From JAFGAV01 sp041479055 (lineage in GTDB: Bacteria; Acidobacteriota; Aminicenantia; Aminicenantales; JAFGAV01): a DNA stretch of 64,000 bases. The translations under genes and the position numbers were made by a program. Position 1 is the stretch's first letter. Each line of letters begins with the position of its first letter. The stretch spans positions 124,001 to 188,000 of the forward strand of contig OY969762.1 of assembly GCA_963702835.1 (NCBI GenBank), in the 5' to 3' direction. The notes under the pieces were generated by a model. It had not been told where the DNA came from. It searched no databases and saw only the letters and a list, made by a program, of their open reading frames with translations. Below are positions 43,171-51,533 of the stretch, piece by piece.

Positions 43171-44487
43171 ATGAAAAAACACAAACTTTCCCTTTTTCTC
43201 TTGCCTCTATTTCTCCTGACCCTTCGTTTTGACCTTTATCCTCAAAGCCGGTCGCTCGACCGGATAATCGAGGAGATCGTCCGGGCCATCGCCCCGGACG
43301 TCGTCGCCCTGCGCCGCGACATCCACGCCCATCCCGAGCTGTCGCTCGCAGAGAAAAGGACGGCGGCCCTCGTCGCCGACCGGTTCAAGGTGCTGGGCCT
43401 GGAGGTCCGCACGGGGATCGGCGGGACGGGCGTCCTCGGCGTTCTCCGCGGCGGAAAGCCCGGGCCGGTGGTGGGCTACCGGGCTGATATGGACGCCCTG
43501 CCCGTCACCGAGGAGACGGGCCTAGCCTTCGCCTCGAAGGAGCGGGCCGTTCTCGACGGCCGGGAGGTTGGCGTCATGCACGCTTGCGGCCACGACGTCC
43601 ATACCTCCCTCCTCCTGGGAGTGGCCACGGTCCTCGTTCGCCTTAAAAAAGATGTCGCCGGGACTGTCCTCTTCGTGGCCCAGCCCGCCGAGGAAGTGGG
43701 CGACGGCGCCCGGCTGATGCTCGAGGACGGCCTCTTCAAAGATATCAAGCCCGCCGCCATGTTCGCCCTCCACGTGGACGACTCGGCGCCCGCCGGCGTT
43801 TTCAAGTACGTCCCCGGCTATGTCATGGCCAACGCCGATACGTTCTCCCTTACCGTTTTCTCCGAAGGCTGTCACGGCGCGAACCCCCACCTGTGCCTGG
43901 ACCCCATCGTGGTCGGGGCCCAGGTCGTCGTTGCCCTGCAGGTCATGATCAGCCGCCAGATCGACGTTCACCACGACACGGTGATCACCGTCGGCTCTTT
44001 CCACGCCGGGTCGGCCAGCAACATCGTCCCCCAGCGGGCTGACCTCAAGGCCACGGTCCGGACCTACGGCGACGACGAGCGCCGCCTCATCCGGGAGAAA
44101 ATCGAGCGCACAATCGCCGGCGTCTGCCAGGCAGCCGGCGCCCGATACACCCTCGATTACGCTTACGGCTTGCCCGCCACCTACAACGACCCGGAGCTGA
44201 CGAAAAGGGCCGCGGCCGTCGCCGAGCGCGTGCTTGGAAAGGCGAACGTTGTCCTGGGTGAGCCCGGCATGACCGCCGAGGATTTCAGTTACTACGGCAG
44301 GGAAGCGCCCGCTGCCCTGGTGAGGCTGGGGACTCAGCCCAAGGGGGGGACGGCGACTCTGCATTCGCCCTATTTCATGGTCGACGAGGACGCGATCCCG
44401 GTGGGCATCCGGGTCATGTCGGCGATCCTCCTCGACGCCCTGGCCCGCCTCGGATTGGCGCCTTCGCAGAATCCGCCAAGAAAATAG
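43171..44487 (+). CDS. Exported M20D-family amidohydrolase
   Basis: 438 residues with a signal peptide (MKKHKLSLFLLPLFLLTL). Peptidase M20 motifs: DIHAHPELSLAEKRT, GYRADMDALPV, HACGHDVHTSLLLG (metal Cys/His), QPAEEVGDGARLML (catalytic Glu) and a dimerisation domain. The Cys in HACGHD is typical of the M20D amidohydrolases (hippurate, indole-acetyl amino acids). It probably cleaves N-acyl amino acids in the periplasm. Confidence 0.9.
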   Translation: MKKHKLSLFLLPLFLLTLRFDLYPQSRSLDRIIEEIVRAIAPDVVALRRDIHAHPELSLAEKRTAALVADRFKVLGLEVRTGIGGTGVLGVLRGGKPGPVVGYRADMDALPVTEETGLAFASKERAVLDGREVGVMHACGHDVHTSLLLGVATVLVRLKKDVAGTVLFVAQPAEEVGDGARLMLEDGLFKDIKPAAMFALHVDDSAPAGVFKYVPGYVMANADTFSLTVFSEGCHGANPHLCLDPIVVGAQVVVALQVMISRQIDVHHDTVITVGSFHAGSASNIVPQRADLKATVRTYGDDERRLIREKIERTIAGVCQAAGARYTLDYAYGLPATYNDPELTKRAAAVAERVLGKANVVLGEPGMTAEDFSYYGREAPAALVRLGTQPKGGTATLHSPYFMVDEDAIPVGIRVMSAILLDALARLGLAPSQNPPRK

Positions 44488-44598
44488 CTCAAAAAGCGTA
44501 GCCAAGCCCATCAAGGCTTTTCTGACGGTTTATTCTACTCAGAGTTTAAGGAGGAGTCGAAGATCGATTTTTTTAGGAGCATAAAAGTGGGGGCCGAT

Positions 44599-44760
44599 TT
44601 ATATCGGCCAGACGGCCCGACGGGCATTCTTGCGTATGCCTTTAGCCTTTTTCTGGAGTTCGACGACGATTTCGATTTTTTTCTCGAAAGGGAGCCCGGC
44701 CAATTGAGCGCGCCGGGCGCGCTTTTGCCGGAATATCCTGTCTGCAGTTTTATTTTTCAT
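44599..44760 (-). CDS. Small partner protein of a nucleotidyltransferase module
   Basis: 53 residues (MKNKTADRIFRQKRARRAQL, then FEKKIEIVVELQKKAKGI). Short basic proteins with this KKxxRRxxLAxLPFEKKIEIxVELQK pattern commonly accompany a nucleotidyltransferase gene as a probable antitoxin-like pair. Its ATG overlaps the stop of a truncated upstream frame (ATGA). Partner is dead, so this gene is probably a relic. Confidence 0.55.
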   Translation of the reverse strand: MKNKTADRIFRQKRARRAQLAGLPFEKKIEIVVELQKKAKGIRKNARRAVWPI

Positions 44761-44840
44761 AGAATCGGCTCTCGAATGGCATAGGCCGATATGATGCCCT
44801 GGCGCGTGATTTCGTTAATGACGCGGAGGGCTTTTTCCAT
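44757..44840 (-). pseudogene. Truncated nucleotidyltransferase relic
   Basis: 27 codons reading MEKALRVINEITRQGIISAY then AIREPIL and stop. The beginning matches AbiEii-like nucleotidyltransferases (MEKALxxINxMxxxGVIxxYAIGG), but the GG and catalytic Asp part is gone. The frame ends in the four-base overlap with the small partner gene at 44599. Confidence 0.5.
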
Positions 44841-44945
44841 TTCTTCTGCCTGTCTTCGATTTTACCGGAAATTGGGAGAGATTTCTATCTGGTGTCGCCG
44901 CCTCGATGGGTAGAACCGCGGGCCGGCCGCTATCGTATATAATAG

Positions 44946-46124
44946 GTGAAGCATATCTACGAACATGAACAAAACGCCCTTACTAACATGAACACATCTA
45001 CATCCACATCCGCATCCACACCCACATCCACTCCCGCCCCACGGCCCCTGAACGGCGCCTTGAAAGTCTTTTATAAGGACGCCCTTCGCGTCGCGCTGAG
45101 CAGTCCGCGCCAGGCCGCAGCCTTCATCCGAGCCCTGTTCTGGCTGGGGAAAGCGGCCCGCCGCCGGGCCGCCTTCGGGCGCCGGGGGATCGCCGTGCCT
45201 CCCATCATCATTTTCAGCGTCACCGACCGCTGCAACTTGGCCTGCAAAGGCTGCTACGCCCAATCCTTTCGTCCCCAACCGGACGGCGAGCTCGACTCGG
45301 CCGAGCTGCGCAAGGTCATCGAAGAAGCCCGGGACCTGGGCGTTTCGTTCTTCGTCATCGCCGGGGGCGAGCCGCTCCTGCGGACGGAGCTTGAGGGGAT
45401 TCTTCGGGACTTTCCCCAAATCATTTTCTTCGTCTTCACCAACGGCCTTCTCCTGACCGACAACTGGGTCCAAACCCTCCGCCGCCGTCGCAACATCGTC
45501 CCCCTCCTCAGCCTGGAAGGCGACCGGGCCATGACCGACGAGCGGCGAGGGCCGGGGACGTATGACCGCCTCCAGGCCCTCATCGGCCGGCTGAAAAAGC
45601 GCAGGATCTTCTTCGGCGTTTCGCTGACCCTGACCCGCCCCCATTTTTCGACCATCACCGCCCCCGATTACACAAAGAGTCTGGTCAAAGCGGGCTGCAA
45701 ATTTTTCCTTTATCTGGAATACACGCCCACGGTCGAGGGCACTGAAGATTGGACCCTGACCGCAGACCAACGGACACAGATGCGGCAGGCGCTTCCCGCC
45801 TGGAGGTCTGCTCATCGCGCCCTGTTCATCGCCGTGCCCTGGGACGAAGACGACGTGGGCGGTTGTCTTGCGGCGGGCCGGGGTTTTATCCACATCAACC
45901 CCAAGGGCGACGTCGAGCCCTGCCCCTTCGCCCCGTTTTCGGACAGCAACCTGAGACAGATGCCCCTAAGGGCTGCGCTGCGGTCGAAGTTCCTGGAAGC
46001 CATCCGCGGCATCCCGGAACTGGCCCGGGAGACGGGGGAGGGCTGCATACTCTGGAAGGAGCGGGCGCTCGTAACGTCGCTGCTGGAGGACGGCGCCCGG
46101 CCGATGCCGCGGCGCGTCCTTTGA
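44946..46124 (+). CDS. Radical SAM protein
   Basis: 392 residues from GTG 44946; ATG 44988 (MNTSTSTS) is an alternative. A Thr/Ser/Pro-rich lead (residues 15-32) is coded by a run of ACATCC-type hexamers. The radical SAM core starts at about 85: TDRCNLACKGCYA holds the three Cys of the cluster, then FFVIAGGEPLLR. The C-terminal part (GGCLAAGRGFIHINPKGDVEPCPFAPFSDSN) looks like a SPASM/Twitch-type second cluster site with few Cys. It probably modifies a peptide or small molecule; substrate unknown. Confidence 0.85.
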   Translation: MKHIYEHEQNALTNMNTSTSTSASTPTSTPAPRPLNGALKVFYKDALRVALSSPRQAAAFIRALFWLGKAARRRAAFGRRGIAVPPIIIFSVTDRCNLACKGCYAQSFRPQPDGELDSAELRKVIEEARDLGVSFFVIAGGEPLLRTELEGILRDFPQIIFFVFTNGLLLTDNWVQTLRRRRNIVPLLSLEGDRAMTDERRGPGTYDRLQALIGRLKKRRIFFGVSLTLTRPHFSTITAPDYTKSLVKAGCKFFLYLEYTPTVEGTEDWTLTADQRTQMRQALPAWRSAHRALFIAVPWDEDDVGGCLAAGRGFIHINPKGDVEPCPFAPFSDSNLRQMPLRAALRSKFLEAIRGIPELARETGEGCILWKERALVTSLLEDGARPMPRRVL

Positions 46125-46184
46125 GCCTCGGTCTGTTGACTTCGAAAATTCCTTTCGTTAGGATGGCCTCAAAAAGGAGGCGCC

Positions 46185-46808
46185 ATGAAGAAGACCCTGT
46201 CAGTTGTGTGTTTGGTTCTCCTGATCAGCTGGCCCGCTTTCGGTAGCGGGTTCAAGTTCCAAATCGGCCCGGCTTTCACCAACCTTGGTACGAGAGGGAT
46301 TGTCTATGCCCCCCTTGAAAAAAAGGCGCTGCTGCAAATTGCCGGAGGACCTGGTTTTGAAATCAGTTTCACATCCAAGTTTGCCTTGGAAATAGACCTC
46401 ATGTATAACCCGGGAGGGGCCAAGTTCGAATATTCTTACCCCTCGGGCGTAATGACCATCACTTACAAAGGATACGGAATCTCCCTTCCCCTGCTATTGA
46501 AAGTCTCCTTTTTGCCGGGAACCACGCCTTACCTCTTGGCCGGAGGCGCCCTGGGCTACACTACCAGCCAAAAAACTGAGCTCAAATATCCCGGCGAGCC
46601 GATAGATGAAATGGATGCAACTAGTCTTGTTAACCGCTTTCAGTGCGGCCTTATCTTCGGAGGCGGCGTTGAAATCTCCAGAGGGACCATGGCCTTCTTG
46701 ATCGAAGGCCGCTACGCTATTGGCTTGTCCAACCTCATCAAGGATCCCCTTCCTAACCAGAACGCCACCATCCAAAACATTTTCATCCTGTTTGGCTATA
46801 AGTTCTGA
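46185..46808 (+). CDS. Outer-membrane beta-barrel protein (porin-like)
   Basis: 207 residues with AAAGGAGG upstream. Signal peptide (MKKTLSVVCLVLLISWPAFG). Alternating beta strands across the full length: FEISFTSKFALEIDLMYNP, YGISLPLLLKVSF, YLLAGGALGY, FGGGVEISRGTMAFLIEGRY, and a C-terminal aromatic (FGYKF). This is the PorT/OMP beta-barrel 2 type. Function unknown. Confidence 0.85.
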   Translation: MKKTLSVVCLVLLISWPAFGSGFKFQIGPAFTNLGTRGIVYAPLEKKALLQIAGGPGFEISFTSKFALEIDLMYNPGGAKFEYSYPSGVMTITYKGYGISLPLLLKVSFLPGTTPYLLAGGALGYTTSQKTELKYPGEPIDEMDATSLVNRFQCGLIFGGGVEISRGTMAFLIEGRYAIGLSNLIKDPLPNQNATIQNIFILFGYKF

Positions 46809-46869
46809 GGTTCACCGCGCTTCTGCCCTCTGATCTCACTTCTCTTTTTTTTCGGCTCCGGCCCCGGCC

Positions 46870-47118
46870 TTATCTCCTGTGTTTGACATGAAGGATGATC
46901 AGACGGCGCTTTTCATGGTCAACCGCATAGACAATCCTGTAATCCCCGATCCTATGCCGAAGGAGCCCCTTGAAAATACCTTTGAGCGGCTTGCTCAGAC
47001 CCAAGGGGTCCTGGACGAGACGCTCTTTAACCATGGCGATAACACTGGCAGCGTCTTCTTTTCTCAAGGCACCCAGATCTTCCTTGACTCTTTCATGCCA
47101 GATGACGTCAAAGACCAA
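46870..47118 (-). CDS. relE: RelE/ParE-type toxin
   Basis: 82 residues: IWHERVKEDLGALRKEDAAS, KPLKGIFKGLLRHRIGDYRIVY and IILHVKHRR are classic RelE/ParE strands with the basic C-terminal residues used in mRNA cleavage. It overlaps the RHH antitoxin gene by 11 bases. Confidence 0.9.
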   Translation of the reverse strand: MVFDVIWHERVKEDLGALRKEDAASVIAMVKERLVQDPLGLSKPLKGIFKGLLRHRIGDYRIVYAVDHEKRRLIILHVKHRR

Positions 47119-47323
47119 GCTCTTTCTCCAGCTCTTCGGTCGTCAGGTACTTGGAGTTTTTTTCGTTGAGCCGGTCCAGCGCCGTATAGGCCTCTTCGTA
47201 TTCGTAAAGGGATTCTTCGATCATCTCTTTGATGAAAGACGTCTTGGTCCTCTTTGTTTTCTCGGACAGGCGGCTTAGCCGGCGATACGTTTCCTCGGGC
47301 AGCCTTACGGATAGGATGGCCAT
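47108..47323 (-). CDS. Ribbon-helix-helix antitoxin
   Basis: 71 residues from ATG 47323 (MAILSVRLPEETYRRLSRLS) with GAGGTG upstream; the longer frame to 47371 lacks a good start. The N-terminal RHH strand ILSVRLPEE binds DNA, and the C-terminal acidic helix binds the RelE toxin. Confidence 0.88.
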   Translation of the reverse strand: MAILSVRLPEETYRRLSRLSEKTKRTKTSFIKEMIEESLYEYEEAYTALDRLNEKNSKYLTTEELEKELGL

Positions 47324-47504
47324 CTTTTTCACCTCTGTAATGCATATATGACATGTAAAGCGATCTGTCAAGCCGGGCTATGTGAAACCGCCGTCCGTCT
47401 GCTCCCTGCCTGTAATTGGCTGTTGGGATACGCGCTTTAGAAAGACCATCCGCATCATCCCGGCCTTCAAATATCTGGCGAAATGAATACTGGCTCGAGA
47501 GAAA

Positions 47505-47566
47505 TTGTTTATATTGACTTGACAAAGTAAACAATTATGGCATAATTTGTTTACCAAGGTAAACAA
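47505..47566. promoter_or_regulatory. Promoter and paired operators before the ATPase gene
   Basis: TTGACA (47519-47524), 16 bases, CATAAT (47541-47546). Half sites TTGTTTA (47505, 47547) and TAAACAA (47528, 47560) form two inverted repeats. The second (47547-47566) is TTGTTTACC-AA-GGTAAACAA and ends two bases before ATG 47569. Confidence 0.65.
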
Positions 47567-47568
47567 CC

Positions 47569-48912
47569 ATGGAAAATGATATTCTACAAAAGGTCGTCGC
47601 CGATTGGGTCCGCGGCGCAGAGCTTCCCGCCCTCACTCCTCGCGAAGGCTCCCTCCCGGAGCTCAAACCGCGCCGTCCGATTCTCGCCGTCGCAGGGCCG
47701 CGCCGCGCAGGAAAAACATATTACCTATTCCAGCTCATCGCCGGCCTCATCCGCTCCGGTGAAGCCGTCCGCGAGGATATTCTCTTCATTGACTTCGAGG
47801 ACTACCGTCTCCGCGATTTTCGCTCCGAGGATATCGACCGCCTGCTGGCTGCTTTTTTCCAACTGACGGGCCGGCCGCCCCGCTATCTATTCTTTGACGA
47901 GGTCCATCGGCTTCCTTCCTGGAGCCGGGTTCTGCGGACCCTGCATAACGCCGGAAAATACGCCCTTGTTGTTACGGGCAGCAACGCTTCGCTCCTCGGC
48001 TCGGAAATCTCCACTGAACTCAGAGGCCGTTACGAAGATGCCTTGATTCTTCCATTTTCTTTCCGAGAATACCTTGCCTACCGCAAGATCGTCTGGAGCC
48101 CGGCGCTCCTGGCCACACCGGAAAGCGGGCTTATCCTGAGGGCCTTTGACGAATATTTGAGGTTCGGTGGATTCCCCGAAGTGGCCGGCGCCGCCGACGA
48201 GTATGCCAAAAGAAAGCTCCTGCAAACATATTTCGAAACGACCTTTTACCGGGATGTCCTGGAACGACACGGCATCCGGGCCCGGCATCTGCTCGACCTG
48301 CTGATGAGGAACCTCCTGGAAAGCTACGCCTCAGTCTTCTCCATTTCCGCTTTTGAGAAGCAACTTAAAACCCACAAGCTTTCCGGAAGCAAAAGAAGCC
48401 TGGCCAACTACCTGCGGCACTTAGAGGAGGCTTTTTTCCTAATGGCCTGCGAGAAATTCGATTATTCCCCGCGCAAACGGACGATGAACCCCAAGAAAGT
48501 CTATCTCCTGGACACGGGGTTCTCGCTCCTGGGCGGCGCGTTCACGGAGAACCGTGGGCGTTTGCTGGAGAACGCGGTCGCGGTGGAACTTTACCGGCGC
48601 CGCTTGAAGACTATGTACTTTAAAAACAAAGGCGAATGCGATTTTATCGTCCAGAAAGGAACCCGCCCAGAGGAAGCCTGGCAGGTTTGCTGGGAACTCA
48701 ACACAACCAACGAAAAGCGGGAGTTGAAAGGCCTCCTCGAAGCTCGCCGCTCCTCGAAAATTGAAAAAGGGGGAATCCTGACTTACAGCCAGGAAGGGGA
48801 GCGGTCGTTTGAGGGGGTCGTCGTCCACCTGCTTCCGGTCTGGAAGTGGATTTTAAATTATCCTGCCGGCGGACAGAGCTCGTTGGCTGTCTGCTCGGAC
48901 GGCTCCCTCTAG
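47569..48912 (+). CDS. AAA_14/DUF4143-type ATPase, C-terminus fused to RCC1 remnant
   Basis: 447 residues. Walker A in AVAGPRRAGKTYYLF, Walker B-like VLFIDFED and LFFDEVHRL, then the C-terminal DUF4143 domain with nuclease-like features (EFDYSPRKRTMNPKKVYLLD, FKNKGECDFIVQ). Such ATPases are often single accessory genes of archaeal and anaerobic bacterial genomes with unknown role. The natural end (LLPVWKWILNY) runs in frame into AGGQSSLAVCSDGSL, which comes from an RCC1-like gene end, and stops at a TAG where that gene has TGG. Confidence 0.85.
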   Translation: MENDILQKVVADWVRGAELPALTPREGSLPELKPRRPILAVAGPRRAGKTYYLFQLIAGLIRSGEAVREDILFIDFEDYRLRDFRSEDIDRLLAAFFQLTGRPPRYLFFDEVHRLPSWSRVLRTLHNAGKYALVVTGSNASLLGSEISTELRGRYEDALILPFSFREYLAYRKIVWSPALLATPESGLILRAFDEYLRFGGFPEVAGAADEYAKRKLLQTYFETTFYRDVLERHGIRARHLLDLLMRNLLESYASVFSISAFEKQLKTHKLSGSKRSLANYLRHLEEAFFLMACEKFDYSPRKRTMNPKKVYLLDTGFSLLGGAFTENRGRLLENAVAVELYRRRLKTMYFKNKGECDFIVQKGTRPEEAWQVCWELNTTNEKRELKGLLEARRSSKIEKGGILTYSQEGERSFEGVVVHLLPVWKWILNYPAGGQSSLAVCSDGSL

Positions 48913-49014
48913 AGATGGGGAAGTAATAACGAGGGCGAACTGGGCATCAACAACATCCCGGAAATCAACGCCCCGCTCCGGGCGGGCACGATCAACATGT
49001 ACAACAAGAACTGA
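48868..49014 (+). pseudogene. RCC1-like gene 3' remnant
   Basis: In one frame with the ATPase: AGGQSSLAVCSDGSL, TAG, then RWGSNNEGELGINN, IPEINAPLRAGTINMYNKN and stop. This matches the C-terminus of the protein at 51534-54395 (AGGQSSLAVCADGSLWGWGS and INAPLHVGTINVYSRK). Confidence 0.8.
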
Positions 49015-49149
49015 AATCCCTAAATAGGCCCGGGGGGCTTGACCGAGACTCCGGGAGCCGCAGGAACGTTTTCTTTTTCCTGAAGAGGCTCAAAGTCTTT
49101 GGACGAGGAGCGGGAGCCGCTCGCCGCCGGCAATCGGCCTTGACAATGG

Positions 49150-49168
49150 GTATGAACTAGATGCATAC
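49150..49168. promoter_or_regulatory. Inverted repeat before the RHH/MazF pair
   Basis: GTATG (49150-49154) and CATAC (49164-49168) flank a nine-base spacer just downstream of a TTGACA at 49140-49145, and end seven bases before ATG 49176. It suits autoregulation by the RHH antitoxin. Confidence 0.45.
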
Positions 49169-49175
49169 TTCTGGT

Positions 49176-49424
49176 ATGAAAATCGCCATCTCCCTTCCGG
49201 ACGATGTCTTCGAGGAGATCGAGAAGATCTCCAAAGAACAGAAAAAATCGAGAAGCCAGGTTTTTGTCTCGGCCGCCCGGGAATATATTCTGAAAGACGA
49301 AACCCGCCGGCTCATCGCCAGGCTCGACAGAGTTTATTCCCAGCCCGAAACTCCGGACGAAAGTGTCCAGCGGAGGGCTATGGCCGAATACCAGCGTAAA
49401 CGGATGAGAAGGAAAGGGCCTTGA
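49176..49424 (+). CDS. Ribbon-helix-helix antitoxin (MazE-like)
   Basis: 82 residues from ATG 49176 (MKIAISLPDDVFEEIEKISK). RHH strand KIAISLPDD, helices to ARE-YILKD, then a polar tail (ESVQRRAMAEYQRKRMRR). TTG start of the MazF gene overlaps its stop. Confidence 0.88.
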   Translation: MKIAISLPDDVFEEIEKISKEQKKSRSQVFVSAAREYILKDETRRLIARLDRVYSQPETPDESVQRRAMAEYQRKRMRRKGP

Positions 49425-49775
49425 TTGTAAAACAGGGCGACCTGTTCTGGCTAGACCTGGGAGAGCCGAAAAGCTCCGGTCCGGGATTTAGGCATCCTTT
49501 TGTCGTCGTCCAAAGTGACCTTTTCAACATCAGCCGGATCCAGACCGTCGTCGTCTGCGAGCTCACCTCAAATTTAAAAAGAGCTGAGGCGCCGGGGAAT
49601 GTTCTCCTTCACAAGGGCGAAGGGAATCTCAAGAAGGCGAGCGTGGCGAATGTCTCTCAACTTTACACGGTGGACAAGTCCGCGCTGGCGGAAAAGATCG
49701 GCGCTTTGAACAAAGCCCGTGTGGCCGGAAATTTTCGCCGGCCTCAGGCTCCTCCTTGAGCCCCGGGACGTTTGA
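49421..49775 (+). pseudogene. mazF: MazF/PemK-type toxin with 3' frameshift
   Basis: From TTG 49421: MIVKQGDLFWLDLGEPKSSG, HPFVVVQSDLFN, VVVCELTSNLKRAEAPGNV and VANVSQLYTVDKSALAEKIG follow the MazF fold. The frame then ends early (NFRRPQAPP). A one-base shift near 49730 (an A3T4 stretch) restores IFAGLRLLLEPRDV to TGA 49773-49775, the expected last helix. Toxin activity depends on whether the shift is real. Confidence 0.75.
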
Positions 49776-49938
49776 CCTTGGAGTGCCCTTAAATTCCTTT
49801 TCTTTGGCCGCCGGCTCGGTCTCCCGCCGGCCGTAAGCGGCCTTGCCAACAAACACCACACGCATAATGCCCTACGAGAGCAACCTGCCGATCTTCGTTT
49901 GTCGCGGCCCCACAAGGCCCCATCCCTTGCATTAATAA

Positions 49939-49950
49939 GCCATTTATGGC
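49939..49950. promoter_or_regulatory. Palindrome before AbiEi gene
   Basis: GCCATTTATGGC, with a further GCCAT near the ATG at 49962. It is a likely operator for AbiEi-type autoregulation. Confidence 0.4.
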
Positions 49951-49961
49951 ATATTATTGCC

Positions 49962-50591
49962 ATGAAATGGGAAGGGCTCCTTCAAACCGTTGGAAGAGAT
50001 CCGGTCTTTCATTCGAGTCTTCTTACAGCAGGCGGAGTGAATTTGACCGACCTGGGAAGGCAGTTGTCCCGCTGGGTTAAATCAGGGAATCTCATCCAGT
50101 TGAGACGGGGGGTTTATGCTCTTTCCGAACGGTATCAGAAGATTCCACCGCATCCTTTTCTCATCGCCAACCGGATGAAGCGGGCTTCTTATGTGAGTAT
50201 GCAATCCGCATTGGGGTACCATGGGCTCATTCCTGAGTATGTTCCATCCGTCATCAGTGTCACCACTGGACGCCCCGAAAATCTTGCCAATTCTCTCGGC
50301 GCTTATATTTTTAAACACATCAAGAAAACCCTGTTTTTCGGATACAAAGCCCTCGACCTTGGCGATCGACAGTCCGCCTTTATCGCCGTGCCGGAAAAGG
50401 CGCTTCTGGACCTTCTTTATCTGACCCCAGGTTCGGACAGCCCTGATTATCTGGGAGAGCTTAGATTACAAAATACCGAGGCTTTGAATACGGAATTTTT
50501 GATTGAGCTCGCTGCTCAGATGGGCAGCAAAAAGCTTATCCGGGCCTCCGGCCGAATCGCGGCCTTCCTGCGGGGCCTCAAAGAAAAATGA
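49962..50591 (+). CDS. AbiEi-type antitoxin/transcription regulator
   Basis: 209 residues from ATG 49962 (MKWEGLLQTVGRDPVF); the longer frame lacks a ribosome site. N-terminal winged helix (NLTDLGRQLSRWVKSGNLIQLRRGVYALS), then the C-terminal antitoxin domain (YVSMQSALGYHGLIPE, PEKALLDLLYL). It represses its own promoter and blocks the AbiEii toxin. It overlaps the toxin gene by four bases. Confidence 0.85.
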   Translation: MKWEGLLQTVGRDPVFHSSLLTAGGVNLTDLGRQLSRWVKSGNLIQLRRGVYALSERYQKIPPHPFLIANRMKRASYVSMQSALGYHGLIPEYVPSVISVTTGRPENLANSLGAYIFKHIKKTLFFGYKALDLGDRQSAFIAVPEKALLDLLYLTPGSDSPDYLGELRLQNTEALNTEFLIELAAQMGSKKLIRASGRIAAFLRGLKEK

Positions 50592-51403
50592 AAGAACAAA
50601 TCAAACAGATCATCGCTGAATCGCCAGATAAATGGCGGGCCAGGAACCTGGTCCGTGAATATTGCCAGGCGAGAATTCTCCAATTCCTTCAAGAAAAGGG
50701 GGCCTTCCGGTCCTGGATTTTTCATGGGGGAACAGCATTGAGGTTCCTGCATATGCTGCCCCGCTATTCCGAGGACTTGGATTTCGCCCTGGCCGGCCCC
50801 GCGACCAAGCTGGATTTTGCGGGCATTATCGCCGGCGTTCGCGCCGCGTTTGAAGCCGAGGCCTACGGCACAAAGGCTAATATCAACGATGGCCGAACGG
50901 TAAAATCGGCATTTATCGGCTTTCCGGGCTTATTCTATGAACTCGGCCTTTCCCTGCGAACATCAGAGACGCTTTCGATCAAAATCGAACTTGACAGCCA
51001 TCCTCCTTCGGGCGGAAAAACGGAAACATCGGTCTTCCGCCGCTTTGTGCTGCTGAACGTCCTCCATTATGATAAAGCCTCTTTCTTAAGCGGCAAGCTT
51101 CATGCCATTCTGGCGCGCCCCTATGTCAAAGGACGCGACCTTTATGACCTCTTATGGTATTTGTCCGACCGCCTTTGGCCGAAACCCAATATCCAGTTTC
51201 TCGACAGCGCGCTTAAGCAAACTCAATGGAGAGGGCCTGAAATCACTGAATCAAACTGGGCCTCCCTTGTTGCCGGACGAATCGACGACATCGATTGGAA
51301 AAAAGCCGTTGAAGATGTCCGCCCCTTCATCGAGAGGTCTTCGGACCTTGATCTCATGACAAAAGAAAACGTTATTAGACTGCTTAAAGCCTATGCGCTT
51401 TAA
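50588..51403 (+). CDS. AbiEii-type nucleotidyltransferase toxin
   Basis: 271 residues. The nucleotidyltransferase signature is FHGGTALRFLHMLPRYSEDLDFAL, with GG and DLD as catalytic residues; KGRDLYDLLWYL follows. AbiEii proteins transfer nucleotides to cellular RNA and cause growth arrest, giving phage abortive infection. Antitoxin gene lies first here. Confidence 0.87.
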   Translation: MKEQIKQIIAESPDKWRARNLVREYCQARILQFLQEKGAFRSWIFHGGTALRFLHMLPRYSEDLDFALAGPATKLDFAGIIAGVRAAFEAEAYGTKANINDGRTVKSAFIGFPGLFYELGLSLRTSETLSIKIELDSHPPSGGKTETSVFRRFVLLNVLHYDKASFLSGKLHAILARPYVKGRDLYDLLWYLSDRLWPKPNIQFLDSALKQTQWRGPEITESNWASLVAGRIDDIDWKKAVEDVRPFIERSSDLDLMTKENVIRLLKAYAL

Positions 51404-51521
51404 AGATTCTATTTGCCTGACCTATAATCAGGAAGAAACGCGAACAATTGATGGAACCGCTGTCTGCCTACTCCCGGTCTGGAAATGGATTTTAAATTAT
51501 TCTGCCAGCGGGTCTCGATAA
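51402..51521 (+). pseudogene. DUF4143 ATPase 3' remnant
   Basis: The frame reads DSICLTYNQEETRTIDGTAV and CLLPVWKWILNY then SASGSR and TAA. It matches the C-terminus of the ATPase at 47569 (LTYSQEGERSFEG, LLPVWKWILNY). It lies directly before the RCC1-type gene. Confidence 0.8.
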
Positions 51522-51533
51522 AAGGAGCAAGCC

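Noticed and set aside
44988..45048. CRISPR array
   Set aside because: The hexamer run lacks spacers and lies in a coding frame. No other direct-repeat array with spacers was seen in the window.
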